45,393 nucleotides of DNA from an uncultured Alphaproteobacteria bacterium. GTDB lineage: Bacteria; Pseudomonadota; Alphaproteobacteria; Rhodobacterales; Rhodobacteraceae. How positions within the stretch are numbered: position 1 is the first letter of the stretch; each line of letters begins with the position of its first letter. The notes under the pieces are model-generated. The model ran no database searches, was not told the origin of the DNA, and was given only the letters and a program-made list of their open reading frames with translations. Location: the NCBI GenBank assembly GCA_902537235.1, contig CACBAO010000013.1, forward strand, positions 1-45,393, given 5' to 3'. The translations under genes and the position numbers were made by a program. Shown in pieces: positions 8,595 to 16,832 of this stretch.

Positions 8595-8624
8595 TAGAAC
8601 ATCCTAATTAATATTAAAAGTCAA
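8595..8624 (-). promoter_or_regulatory. Candidate promoter of the thi operon
   Basis: TTGACT (8624-8619) and GTTCTA (8600-8595) on the minus strand are separated by 18 bases and lie immediately upstream of the riboswitch, as required for a transcript that begins with the aptamer. The -10 is a poor match, so the assignment relies mainly on position. Confidence 0.35.
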
Positions 8625-8828
8625 GAGAAAGAATTTCTAGGCGTATATTTAAAAAAAGAAGGTGAGATAATTTTCCTAAATAAATAGGTGATGGGGTATC
8701 TATATTTTCTTTAATTTGTAATAGGTTAATTAAAAAAACAAAATGCCTTGGTATTTCTTAGACTTTTATTTTAATATTTTTAGGATACTAAGATCATTAC
8801 GATTAATTGTACTATAAAAACTACGAAA

Positions 8829-9590
8829 ATGAATAATGTGAAATTCACAAAGAATAACGGTGTCGGGATATTAATACTGGACTCCCCCAAGCGAAAAAAC
8901 GCGCTTAATTCAGAAGATATGTTGTTACTAAGAGACATACTTTCTAGAGAGACGCAATCTGATATTTATGCACTTATTATCTCAGGAAGCGGTAACGTTT
9001 TTTGCTCAGGAGCTGACCTTTCTGAGATTATTTCAATAATTGGAAAAAATAAAAAAGATCAAGAATTACAATCAAACGATATGTCAAAATTATGTGATGC
9101 TATTCAAAGCTTTCCTCTCCCAACAGTGTGTGCTTTAAATGGGAACGCTTATGGTGGAGGTGTAGAAATAGCTTGTGCCTGCGATTTTAGAATTGCTGTT
9201 TCAAATGTTGAAATTATGGTGCCTCCAGCCAAGATTGGAATTCATTATCACCCAGCTGGAATAAAAAGATTTTTAAATATTTTCGGAGCAAGTGCGACTA
9301 AGAGATTATTACTTACAGCAACAAAAATGTCAGAAAAAGAACTCAAAAATGTTGGATTTTTTGATGAGATAATAAACGAAGGCGAGAATATCATTGAAAG
9401 AGCACAAGATTTTATTAAGCAATGTAAAGAGTTATCGCCTGAAGCTGTAAGAGGCATGAAACTCTCTATAAATGACCTGGTGATGGATAGTGTGAACATC
9501 CAAAGGCTCAATTCGCGTATTAAGAATACGCTTGAGTCTCAGTACTTAGAACGCCAGCTGAAATCGATAAAAGAAAAAAACTCTAAGTAG
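8829..9590 (+). CDS. Enoyl-CoA hydratase/isomerase (crotonase) family protein
   Basis: Crotonase-fold protein of 253 residues. The N-terminal SPKRKNALN, the oxyanion-hole segment FCSGADL (about 58-64) and the second oxyanion segment GNAYGGGVEIACACDFRIA (about 104-122) are present. Where a classical enoyl-CoA hydratase has its two catalytic glutamates, this protein reads VPPAKIGIHYHPAGIKRF and ATKRLLLT, so both seem to be missing. It may act as an isomerase, hydrolase or lyase rather than a hydratase. It is transcribed towards the valine operon and ends 15 bases from the nitronate monooxygenase stop. The 8625-8828 stretch upstream holds only AT-rich sequence. Confidence 0.85.
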   Translation: MNNVKFTKNNGVGILILDSPKRKNALNSEDMLLLRDILSRETQSDIYALIISGSGNVFCSGADLSEIISIIGKNKKDQELQSNDMSKLCDAIQSFPLPTVCALNGNAYGGGVEIACACDFRIAVSNVEIMVPPAKIGIHYHPAGIKRFLNIFGASATKRLLLTATKMSEKELKNVGFFDEIINEGENIIERAQDFIKQCKELSPEAVRGMKLSINDLVMDSVNIQRLNSRIKNTLESQYLERQLKSIKEKNSK

Positions 9591-9605
9591 ATAAGTAAAA
9601 AGTTT

Positions 9606-10583
9606 TTATGCAGAAAGCATACCTTCAAGTCTTTTTGTTATTAGGCTGTCAGCTTCACTCATTATTCCATCTATCAGTTCTTTACAGCTGGGTATGTCAT
9701 TAATAAGACCAACTACCATTCCGCATGACCATGCCCCTGCTTCCATTTCTCCATCAAGCATTACTTTAGGATATACACCTGCCACTTCATCCATAATGTC
9801 TTCAAATTTAATATTAGAACCTAGCTCTTTTTCTTTTTCTAATAATTTTTCTACTGCAGAATTATTTAATACTCTTTCTGTATTTCTCAGTGGACGCATA
9901 ACAAGTCTCGTATCTAATTCTGTGGCATTAATTATCGCCTCTTTTACTCTTTCGTGACATGGAGCTTCCTTAGTAGCCATAAATCTTGTCCCCATATTCA
10001 TTCCATCAGCTCCCATAGCAAGCGAGGCAACTAAGCTTCGTGCATCTGCCATTCCTCCCGAAGCGACAAATGGGATTTTCAATTCCTCAGCCGCTCTGGG
10101 AAGCAAAATCATATTTGGCATATCGTCCTCACCGGGATGCCCTCCGCATTCAAATCCATCTACGGACACAGCATCACATCCTATAGCTTCAGCTTTGAGT
10201 GAGTGCCTAACAGAGGTACATTTGTGAATAACTTTTATGTCTGCTTTTTTTAATTGTTCCATATAAGGTTGGGGATTTCGTCCTGCGGTCTCTACAATCT
10301 TAATTCCCCCGTCTATAATTGCATCAATATATCCTGGATAGTCGGGTGCCGCTACCGTCGGAAGAAATGTTAAATTCACTCCAAAGGGCTTATCTGTCAT
10401 TTCGTGGCATCTAGCTATCTCTTTTGCAAGATCGTTTGGGGTCTTCTGGGTAAGTCCAGTTATTATGCCTAATCCACCAGCGTTTGAAACAGCTGATGCA
10501 AGTTCAGCAAATCCTACATAGTGCATTCCACCCTGAATTATGGGGTGTTGTATGTTGAATAATTCTGTTATCCGAGTTTTCAT
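9606..10583 (-). CDS. Nitronate monooxygenase (2-nitropropane dioxygenase family)
   Basis: FMN-dependent TIM-barrel enzyme, 325 residues, that oxidises toxic alkyl nitronates; some relatives act as enoyl reductases. Characteristic segments are IQGGMHYVGFAELASAVSNAGGLGIITG at the N-terminus, PFGVNLTFLP, VDGFECGGHPGEDD (about 141-154, with the catalytic-region histidine) and VASGGMADARSLVASLAMGADGMNMGTRF. It follows mmsB by 52 bases with its own ribosome-binding site (AGGGAT), so it may be the last gene of the valine operon or separately expressed. Its physiological substrate is unknown. Confidence 0.88.
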   Translation of the reverse strand: MKTRITELFNIQHPIIQGGMHYVGFAELASAVSNAGGLGIITGLTQKTPNDLAKEIARCHEMTDKPFGVNLTFLPTVAAPDYPGYIDAIIDGGIKIVETAGRNPQPYMEQLKKADIKVIHKCTSVRHSLKAEAIGCDAVSVDGFECGGHPGEDDMPNMILLPRAAEELKIPFVASGGMADARSLVASLAMGADGMNMGTRFMATKEAPCHERVKEAIINATELDTRLVMRPLRNTERVLNNSAVEKLLEKEKELGSNIKFEDIMDEVAGVYPKVMLDGEMEAGAWSCGMVVGLINDIPSCKELIDGIMSEADSLITKRLEGMLSA

Positions 10584-10635
10584 TTTTTATCCCTATTTTT
10601 CTTTAATGCTATGATATTCAAGTTCAAATATAAAA

Positions 10636-11493
10636 CTATTTTTTCGCTAAATAAGGTAAAATGGCTGAAAAATCCATTCCTTTGCCACCCTTAGAAATGA
10701 AAGTTTCGTATATTTCAGTTGCGTGCTTACCTAATTCAGTAGGAGCTGATACTGCTTTAGCAGCCTCTTGAGAAAGTTTTAGGTCCTTCAACATCAAATC
10801 AGCTGCGAAACCAGGCTTATAATCTCTATCAGCAGGGCTTTCAGGCCCTACAGCAGGAGCTGGACAATATGTATTTACAGACCAGCAAGATCCTGATGAT
10901 GTTGATACAACATCAAATAATCGATCCCAATTTAAATTAAGTTTTTGAGCCAAATTAAATGCTTCGCATACTCCAATCATTGAAATTCCTAAAATCATAT
11001 TATTACAAATTTTTGCAGACTGACCAGCACCAGGTCCACCGCAAAGTACAGATTTCTGTCCCATTATTGAGAAAAATGGTTCTATTTTGGAATAGGCATC
11101 TTTTTCTCCCCCAACCATAAATGTCAACGTTCCATTTTCCGCGCCTACAACGCCACCAGATACCGGTGCGTCCAATACCACTATTGAGTTTTTTTCAGCC
11201 TCTTTTGATACGTGCAAAGCACTTTCAACATCTACGGTTGAACAATCGATAAGGATTGTTTTAGGGCTACATAGGGGAATGAGTTCTTCATATACATTTC
11301 TCAGAATATTTCCATCAGGCAACATAGAAAAAATAATTCTGCATTCCTCTGCTATTTTATTAATGGTGTCTTGGGTAATATCTTCGACATTCGTTGGAGC
11401 AATATCGAAACCTAATAAATCATGACCAGATTTTATTAGATTTCTTGCCATGGGTGCACCCATGTTTCCAAGTCCTATAAATCCTATTTTCAT
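10636..11493 (-). CDS. mmsB: 3-hydroxyisobutyrate dehydrogenase
   Basis: Oxidises 3-hydroxyisobutyrate to methylmalonate semialdehyde with NAD in valine breakdown. It is 285 residues, the normal length. The Rossmann motif FIGLGNMGAPMARNL is at residues 5-19, the substrate-binding DAPVSGGVVGAENGTL at about 108-123, and the catalytic lysine is K161 in GAGQSAKICNNMIL. Family membership includes related beta-hydroxyacid dehydrogenases, but the flanking acyl-CoA dehydrogenase, hydrolase and mmsA make the valine role very likely. It lies 18 bases after the hydrolase gene. Confidence 0.94.
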   Translation of the reverse strand: MKIGFIGLGNMGAPMARNLIKSGHDLLGFDIAPTNVEDITQDTINKIAEECRIIFSMLPDGNILRNVYEELIPLCSPKTILIDCSTVDVESALHVSKEAEKNSIVVLDAPVSGGVVGAENGTLTFMVGGEKDAYSKIEPFFSIMGQKSVLCGGPGAGQSAKICNNMILGISMIGVCEAFNLAQKLNLNWDRLFDVVSTSSGSCWSVNTYCPAPAVGPESPADRDYKPGFAADLMLKDLKLSQEAAKAVSAPTELGKHATEIYETFISKGGKGMDFSAILPYLAKK

Positions 11494-11511
11494 GTATTTG
11501 CACTCCTTAGT

Positions 11512-12522
11512 TTAACGGTTAATAGTCTGAAAAAATGGCTGAAGGTCCTCCTCTGAAACGTCAGCCAGACTTTTATGTTTCCATGAAGGGTTCCTGTCCT
11601 TATCGATAACAGCGGCTCTTATTCCTTCTTGAAAGTCTCCAAATTCTTGTGATTGAGCAGTGAAGTTATATTCAGCATCAAGGGCATCTGAGATATTATT
11701 TCGAACCTTTTCCATCTTCAGCATCATTATTGTATAAGCAACCGAAATAGGGGAGTTAAATCTCAATGCACTTAAGTCCTTTTCAAAAAATGGGTGTTTT
11801 AATCTCGACTCTATATTTTTGGACGAGATATCAACCATAGCCTCCGAAATTTGTGAAAAAGAGTTTTCTATTACCGAGATCTCTATACGTTCATGAAACT
11901 TTTTTACCCAATCAATGTTTCCAGTTTCAATTAGTTTTTTCTTTAAATCCTTCCACTTTGTTTCTGGTATGAAGTAATCAGCGAACCCACAATAAATTGC
12001 ATCACTAGCTTTCATTCTTTTACCCGTAACGCCCAAAAAGATGCCTACATTTCCGGGTAGCTTTGCAAGAAGATAAGAGCCACCAACGTCCGGAACTAGA
12101 CCAATACTGCATTCTGGCATCGCTATCTTGCTTGTTTCCCCTACAATCCTATGGCTACCGTGGCATGAGACACCAACGCCTCCACCCATCGTGAAGCCCT
12201 GCATGAATGAAACAAATGGCTTTTTATAATAAGCGATTCTCTCATTTAGGCGATACTCATCAGCCCAGAACTTTTTGCCATAAGCAAAGTTTTTCTTATA
12301 CCCATTTTCATATAATATCTGGATGTCGCCACCTGCACAAAAGGCTCTGTCACCTTTAGCATCAATAATTATCAAGGCTATATTTTCGTCCATTTCCCAT
12401 TCAATCAATGCTTTTTCTATACGGAGTATCATTGAATAGGTTAGTGAATTTAAGACGTCGGGACGATTTAAAGTTATATGGCCGATGTAGCCTGATTTTC
12501 GTATAAAAATATCCTCAGACAT
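11512..12522 (-). CDS. 3-hydroxyisobutyryl-CoA hydrolase / enoyl-CoA hydratase family
   Basis: Crotonase-superfamily thioesterase of 336 residues, longer than an ordinary hydratase (about 260) as expected for the HIBCH group. It releases CoA from 3-hydroxyisobutyryl-CoA in valine degradation. Seen are LNRPDVLNSLTYSM, FCAGGDI, MQGFTMGGGVGVSCHGSHRI and the HIBCH-type MPECSIGLVPDVGGSYLLA, where the acidic catalytic residues lie, plus a C-terminal extension ending FQEGIRAAVIDKDRNPSW. It sits two bases from the acyl-CoA dehydrogenase gene. No separate methacrylyl-CoA hydratase gene is seen in this operon. Confidence 0.92.
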   Translation of the reverse strand: MSEDIFIRKSGYIGHITLNRPDVLNSLTYSMILRIEKALIEWEMDENIALIIIDAKGDRAFCAGGDIQILYENGYKKNFAYGKKFWADEYRLNERIAYYKKPFVSFMQGFTMGGGVGVSCHGSHRIVGETSKIAMPECSIGLVPDVGGSYLLAKLPGNVGIFLGVTGKRMKASDAIYCGFADYFIPETKWKDLKKKLIETGNIDWVKKFHERIEISVIENSFSQISEAMVDISSKNIESRLKHPFFEKDLSALRFNSPISVAYTIMMLKMEKVRNNISDALDAEYNFTAQSQEFGDFQEGIRAAVIDKDRNPSWKHKSLADVSEEDLQPFFQTINR

Positions 12523-12524
12523 TT

Positions 12525-13664
12525 TTATTCGGATAAAATAGCTCTTGCTATAATTACTCTCATGATTTCATTTGTACCCTCTAGAATTTGATGAACACGA
12601 AGATCACGTACTATTTTTTCTATTCCGTACTCTTCAAGATAACCATAGCCACCAAGTATTTGTAGAGCAGTATTTGATACCTCAAAGGATACGTCAGTAA
12701 CTAATCGCTTAGCCATTGCTACTGAAACGGTTGCATCAGGTTTTGAGTTATCTAACTTCCAAGCCGCACTTCTTAAAAAAAGTCTTGCAGACTCGAGTTG
12801 TGTAGCCATATCTGCTAATTTAAACTCTATAGATTGAAACTTGCTTATCGGTTTCCCAAAAGCTGATCTCTCTTTTGAATATGCTTTTGCAATATCGTAG
12901 GACTTTTGTGCACCGCCTAATGAGGCAGCAGCAATATTGAGTCGACCTCCATCTAACCCTTCCATAGCATATTTGAAGCCAGCGCCTTCTTCTCCTACAA
13001 GGTTTGCAGCAGGAATTGAGCAGTTATCAAATTGTACAATTGCGGTTGGTTGTGATTTCCATCCCATCTTTTGCTCTTTTTTTCCAAAGCTAAGACCATT
13101 TTGCCCGTCTTCAACCAAAACCATCGATATACCACCAGGTGTTTGATCTCCAGTTCTACACAGCACTACATATAAATCTGAAAAACCTCCACCAGATATA
13201 AATGATTTTGAACCGTTAAGACTATAACCCTCATTTGTTATTGTTGCCTTTGTTTTTAGCGCAGCGGCATCAGACCCTGATCCTGGTTCCGTTAAACAAT
13301 ATGAACAGACGTCATCTAAACTTACAATATTCTTTAAAAATCTATCTTTTAATTTTTTGTCACCTCTCTTTGAGATTACCCAAGCAGACATATTGTGAAT
13401 AGAAATAAAAGAAGAGACAGAGGGACAGGACATTGCAAGAGCTTCAAATACTAGCGTTCCGTCTAAGCGTGACATGCCAGAACCACCATCTTCCTCAGAG
13501 ACAATCATTCCTCCAAGACCCAAGTTTCCAGCCTCTTTCAGAAGCTCTCTAGGGATCTCCTCGTTTTTTTCCCACTCTAACGCATTTGGCGCAATAGTTT
13601 CTTCGCCAAACTCCCTAGCGGTATTGTAAAGAATGTTTTGTTCTTCTGATAGAGCAAAATCCAC
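12525..13664 (-). CDS. Acyl-CoA dehydrogenase, probable isobutyryl-CoA dehydrogenase
   Basis: FAD enzyme of 379 residues that converts isobutyryl-CoA to methacrylyl-CoA, passing electrons to ETF. The signatures CLTEPGSGSDAAALKTKA (about 116-133) and ILGGYGYLEEYGIEKIVRD near the C-terminus are standard. The catalytic base is predicted to be E362 in ILEGTNEI, the position used by isobutyryl- and short-chain enzymes. The family assignment is certain; isobutyryl specificity is inferred from the operon. It starts three bases after the mmsA stop. Confidence 0.92.
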   Translation of the reverse strand: MDFALSEEQNILYNTAREFGEETIAPNALEWEKNEEIPRELLKEAGNLGLGGMIVSEEDGGSGMSRLDGTLVFEALAMSCPSVSSFISIHNMSAWVISKRGDKKLKDRFLKNIVSLDDVCSYCLTEPGSGSDAAALKTKATITNEGYSLNGSKSFISGGGFSDLYVVLCRTGDQTPGGISMVLVEDGQNGLSFGKKEQKMGWKSQPTAIVQFDNCSIPAANLVGEEGAGFKYAMEGLDGGRLNIAAASLGGAQKSYDIAKAYSKERSAFGKPISKFQSIEFKLADMATQLESARLFLRSAAWKLDNSKPDATVSVAMAKRLVTDVSFEVSNTALQILGGYGYLEEYGIEKIVRDLRVHQILEGTNEIMRVIIARAILSE

Positions 13665-13667
13665 TAT

Positions 13668-15167
13668 TTACTCCATCGTTGGAATAGAAAAACTCGCACC
13701 TTCTTTTATACCCGTAGGCCATCGAGACGTTACTGTCTTTGTTTTTGTATAAAAACGAAACGCGTCTGGCCCGTGCTGGTTGAGATCCCCGAAAGCAGAT
13801 TTTTTCCAACCACCAAATGTGTGGTAAGCAAGCGGAACGGGTATAGGTACGTTTACTCCCACCATGCCGACGTTGACTTTATTTGCGAAATCTCGCGCTG
13901 TGTCACCATCTCGAGTGAAAATCGCGGTTCCATTCCCATATTGATTAGTTTTTACCAGATCAATAGCTTCTTCGTAGTTTTTAGTTCGAACGGTAGAAAG
14001 AACAGGCCCAAAAATTTCTTGTTTATATATTTCCATATCTTTTGTGACATTGTCAAAAAGACAAGCGCCTACAAAAAAGCCATTTTCGTACCCTTGCATT
14101 TTAAAATTTCTACCGTCTACTTTTAACGACGCTCCTTGCTCTACTCCTTTGTTAACAAGTCCTAAAATTTTATTCTGCGCTTCTTTTGTTACAACGGGAC
14201 CAAAATCAATATCCTTCCCAGCAGTATAAGGACCTATTTTTAGAGACTCGATCTTAGGTATAAGTTTTTCGACTAGTTTGTCGGCAGTTTTCTCGCCAAC
14301 TGGCACGGCTACAGATATAGCCATACACCTCTCGCCAGCAGCTCCATACCCAGCTCCTACCAAGGCATCAGCTGCTTGGTCCATGTCTGCATCAGGCATA
14401 ATCAACATGTGATTTTTTGCTCCTGCGAAACATTGTACTCTCTTGCCATTGGCGCAACCTTTTGTGTAAATGTATTCGGCAATTGGTGTGCTGCCCACAA
14501 AGCCAACAGCTTGTATTGTTTCATTATCCAAGATAGCATCTACAACTTCTTTATCGCCATTTACCACTTGCAAAATGCCTTCTGGTAACCCTGCTTCTAA
14601 CATTAGCTCTGCTAAAGCCATAGGCACTGAAGGATCTCTTTCAGAGGGCTTTAGAATAAAGGCGTTACCCGCCACGATTGCAGGACAAAATTTCCACATG
14701 GGTATCATGGCTGGGAAGTTAAATGGAGTAATGCCAGCAACTACGCCAAGTGGCTGTCGCATTGAATACATATCAATTCCAGGCCCCGCACTATCAGTAA
14801 ATTCTCCCTTCAATAGGTGTGGCGCTCCTATACAAAACTCAGCCACTTCTAGTCCTCTTATTATGTCACCCTCTGCATCGGGTAAGGTCTTACCATGTTC
14901 AGATGACAATAGCGTCGACAATTTATCCATATCTCTATGAAGTAATTCAACAAACTTCATTATAACTCTCGCACGCTTTTGCGGGTTAACCTCTGCCCAT
15001 TTCGGTTGCGCTATACTAGCTAATTCAACGGCTTCGTTTAGCTCGTCGCGTGTTGCATATGCCACCTCGGCTTGCACCTCCCCAGTAGCAGGGTTGAACA
15101 CTTGCCCGCTTTTGTTTAATTTTCCAGGTACTTCTTTGCCGTTAATAAAATGGCCGATTGCTTTCAT
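13668..15167 (-). CDS. mmsA: Methylmalonate-semialdehyde dehydrogenase (CoA-acylating)
   Basis: Converts methylmalonate semialdehyde to propionyl-CoA with NAD and CoA, the last step of valine catabolism. It is 499 residues. Visible features are FNPATGEVQAEVAYA near the N-terminus, ITPFNFPAMIPMWKFCPAIV (about 142-161), the cofactor region ILKPSERDPS and the catalytic cysteine C281 in GAAGERCMAIS. FGDLNQHGPDAFRFYTKTKT near the C-terminus is typical of MmsA rather than other aldehyde dehydrogenases. First gene of the operon, with a clear GGAGGA ribosome-binding site six bases before the ATG. Confidence 0.96.
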   Translation of the reverse strand: MKAIGHFINGKEVPGKLNKSGQVFNPATGEVQAEVAYATRDELNEAVELASIAQPKWAEVNPQKRARVIMKFVELLHRDMDKLSTLLSSEHGKTLPDAEGDIIRGLEVAEFCIGAPHLLKGEFTDSAGPGIDMYSMRQPLGVVAGITPFNFPAMIPMWKFCPAIVAGNAFILKPSERDPSVPMALAELMLEAGLPEGILQVVNGDKEVVDAILDNETIQAVGFVGSTPIAEYIYTKGCANGKRVQCFAGAKNHMLIMPDADMDQAADALVGAGYGAAGERCMAISVAVPVGEKTADKLVEKLIPKIESLKIGPYTAGKDIDFGPVVTKEAQNKILGLVNKGVEQGASLKVDGRNFKMQGYENGFFVGACLFDNVTKDMEIYKQEIFGPVLSTVRTKNYEEAIDLVKTNQYGNGTAIFTRDGDTARDFANKVNVGMVGVNVPIPVPLAYHTFGGWKKSAFGDLNQHGPDAFRFYTKTKTVTSRWPTGIKEGASFSIPTME

Positions 15168-15245
15168 TTAATCCTCCGATTATGTCTCTCAAAGTATAGT
15201 CTACCAAATAAGTACAAAAGTTAATAAAAAAGTTTTTTTAGGCTC

Positions 15246-15275
15246 AAAAAGCCCTCACCTTTCAAGGACGAGGGC
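15246..15275 (-). terminator. Intrinsic terminator after the 27-residue lipoprotein gene
   Basis: On the minus strand GCCCTC (15275-15270) pairs with GAGGGC (15256-15251), with inner CCTT/AAGG pairing, and is followed by TTTTT (15250-15246). Flanking CTCAAA/TTTGAG can lengthen the stem, which would also allow some function on the other strand. It lies ten bases after the lipoprotein stop and insulates mmsA from upstream transcription. Confidence 0.75.
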
Positions 15276-15284
15276 GGTTTGAGT

Positions 15285-15368
15285 TTAGATAAACGGTATT
15301 AGCGGTACGTCGAAAGATGAGCACGCGGATAACAACACCAAAGAACCAATTAAAATAATTTTTTTCAT
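15285..15368 (-). CDS. Very small lipoprotein (27 aa)
   Basis: A 27-residue frame with a well-placed GGGAGA ribosome-binding site seven bases before the ATG. The product has a charged start (MKK), a hydrophobic core (IILIGSLVLL) and a lipobox LSAC with the lipidation cysteine at residue 16, so only about 12 residues (CSSFDVPLIPFI) would remain after processing. It lies between gpx and mmsA and ends at a terminator. No known function; in form it resembles entericidin-type or other tiny bacterial lipoproteins. Start signal, lipobox and terminator together make it credible. Confidence 0.65.
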   Translation of the reverse strand: MKKIILIGSLVLLSACSSFDVPLIPFI

Positions 15369-15398
15369 CTGTATATCTCCCATTTATACTTCAGATGA

Positions 15399-15929
15399 TT
15401 AAGGTTGTTTTAGTATTTCGTCAACCACTTTAATTATACTAGGCGAATAAGGCTTTACTAACGAGTTGAAACTGCTATGGAATTGCCCATTTTTGTCCAA
15501 TAAAACTTTGTAGAAGTTCCATTTTGGTTGAAAGTTATGTTCTTTTTTAAGCCAACGGTAAAATGGGTGTGAACGTTTGCCTCTAATGGAAGTAATTTCT
15601 GTCATGGGTAGCGTTAAGTCAAATGATACGGAACAAAACTCTTTTACTTTTGAGTCGCTTGATAGCTCTTGGTTAAAATCGTTGGATGGTACGGCAATCA
15701 CGACTAGACCTTTGTTTTTGTAAGCTCTGTGTAATTTTTCCAGATCTGAATATTGTTTTGTAAACCCGCATCTTGAAGCTGTGTTAGTAACCAATACAGC
15801 TTTGCCTTTATATTTCTTAAAATCTAAATACCCTCCGTCTATACTTTTAAATGAGTACTCAGTGGCATCCGTAAGTGCGGGAACGACGGTTGAAAAAAAC
15901 AATATTATTACCTTTAAAACTAGTTTCAT
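15399..15929 (-). CDS. Glutathione peroxidase family protein, exported
   Basis: Thiol peroxidase of the glutathione peroxidase family, 176 residues, predicted to act in the periplasm because residues 1-22 form a signal peptide (VLKVIILFFSTVVPALTDA). The catalytic tetrad appears complete: C54 in NTASRCGFT, Q87 in NDFNQEL, and W and N in PKWNF (about 138-139). The usual FPCNQF stretch is altered to VPSNDF. Bacterial members often use thioredoxin rather than glutathione. It reads towards the tiny lipoprotein gene, 30 bases away, and may be co-transcribed with it. Confidence 0.9.
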   Translation of the reverse strand: MKLVLKVIILFFSTVVPALTDATEYSFKSIDGGYLDFKKYKGKAVLVTNTASRCGFTKQYSDLEKLHRAYKNKGLVVIAVPSNDFNQELSSDSKVKEFCSVSFDLTLPMTEITSIRGKRSHPFYRWLKKEHNFQPKWNFYKVLLDKNGQFHSSFNSLVKPYSPSIIKVVDEILKQP

Positions 15930-15983
15930 TTTTGTACCTGAGAAAGTACAAATAGATTTAATTTTTTAAAAGTAAAGAAAAAG

Positions 15984-16088
15984 TTATTCGTTGTCTTTCC
16001 TGTGAGACTCCAAAGCCAAAATCAACGCAACAATAGCCAGACAAATAATAAACACGAAAACAAACATTGCGCCAAGACTACCTTCCAT
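15984..16088 (-). CDS. Small single-pass membrane protein (34 aa)
   Basis: A 34-residue frame with GAGGG eight bases before the ATG. It encodes one long hydrophobic helix (about residues 7-26, AMFVFVFIICLAIVALILAL) followed by a charged tail ESHRKDNE, the layout of a regulatory or assembly micro-protein. It fills the gap between the PsiE-like gene and gpx on the same strand. I recognise no family. Confidence 0.55.
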   Translation of the reverse strand: MEGSLGAMFVFVFIICLAIVALILALESHRKDNE

Positions 16089-16122
16089 TTCTAATACCCT
16101 CTTTAGTTTGAATTATTATATC

Positions 16123-16515
16123 TTAATTACTTTTTTCACTATTAAAATCGAAATCTTCTGCCTGAGATACATTTTTATGTGTTACGATAAAACAGGCTAC
16201 AGAGAGAAGGAGAACCGCACCAGCCTCGTATAAGAGATTTTGAGGGTCTGAGCCTTTACCTTGCAAAATTATCATACGACTAAGAGCGGTTATCGCAATG
16301 AATAAAGGTAAAAGTATCGGTATTCGGCGACTTTTGTAAAAAATTGCTACCATTCCAAGAACTTCGGTGTAGATAAAAAGTAGCAATAGATCCGCTAGTT
16401 GAACTCTCTGTTGTAAGATAAGAGAATAAATTTCTTGACCGGTGGCAAAGACAGTTGCTATTCCAATTAAAGTTAAGAGTACCTTTTCCGTAATTTTTAT
16501 GGCTTCCTCTATCAT
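16123..16515 (-). CDS. PsiE family membrane protein
   Basis: Integral membrane protein of 130 residues with four helices (about 9-29, 39-59, 65-84 and 92-112). The stretch LLLLFIYTEVLGMVAIFY followed by PILLPLFIAITALSRMII is characteristic of the phosphate-starvation-inducible PsiE family, whose biochemical role is unknown. The start overlaps the hisE stop by four bases, so it is probably translated with the his genes. No pho box was noticed. Confidence 0.82.
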   Translation of the reverse strand: MIEEAIKITEKVLLTLIGIATVFATGQEIYSLILQQRVQLADLLLLFIYTEVLGMVAIFYKSRRIPILLPLFIAITALSRMIILQGKGSDPQNLLYEAGAVLLLSVACFIVTHKNVSQAEDFDFNSEKSN

Positions 16516-16832
16516 TTCAAATCCCTTTTTCTTTTCTCTTCAATTCCTGACGTACCTTCTCTAGACGATAACTCTGACAATACATCGTCTATAGATATAT
16601 TTTTTGATCTCAACAAAACACACATATGATATAAAGCATCAGCAGCTTCGCTTATAACATCTTTTTTTTTCTTTTTAACACTAGCAACGATAAGTTCTAT
16701 TGCCTCTTCACCAAATTTTTCTGCACATTTTTCTGGTCCCTTTTTTACAAGCTTTGCAGTATAAGAGTTTTTTGAAGACTCTTTAATTCTTTCTTTAATG
16801 ATTGCGTCTAGTTTATCCAAAACTTTATTCAT
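16512..16832 (-). CDS. hisE: Phosphoribosyl-ATP pyrophosphatase HisE
   Basis: Hydrolyses phosphoribosyl-ATP to phosphoribosyl-AMP, step 2 of histidine synthesis. It is 106 residues, an all-helical MazG-like fold, with the metal-binding [17 protein letters not shown] (about 34-50) and [13 protein letters not shown] (about 61-73). The start overlaps the hisF stop by four bases. It is a stand-alone HisE, not fused to HisI, as is common in alphaproteobacteria. Confidence 0.95.
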   Translation of the reverse strand: MNKVLDKLDAIIKERIKESSKNSYTAKLVKKGPEKCAEKFGEEAIELIVASVKKKKKDVISEAADALYHMCVLLRSKNISIDDVLSELSSREGTSGIEEKRKRDLK

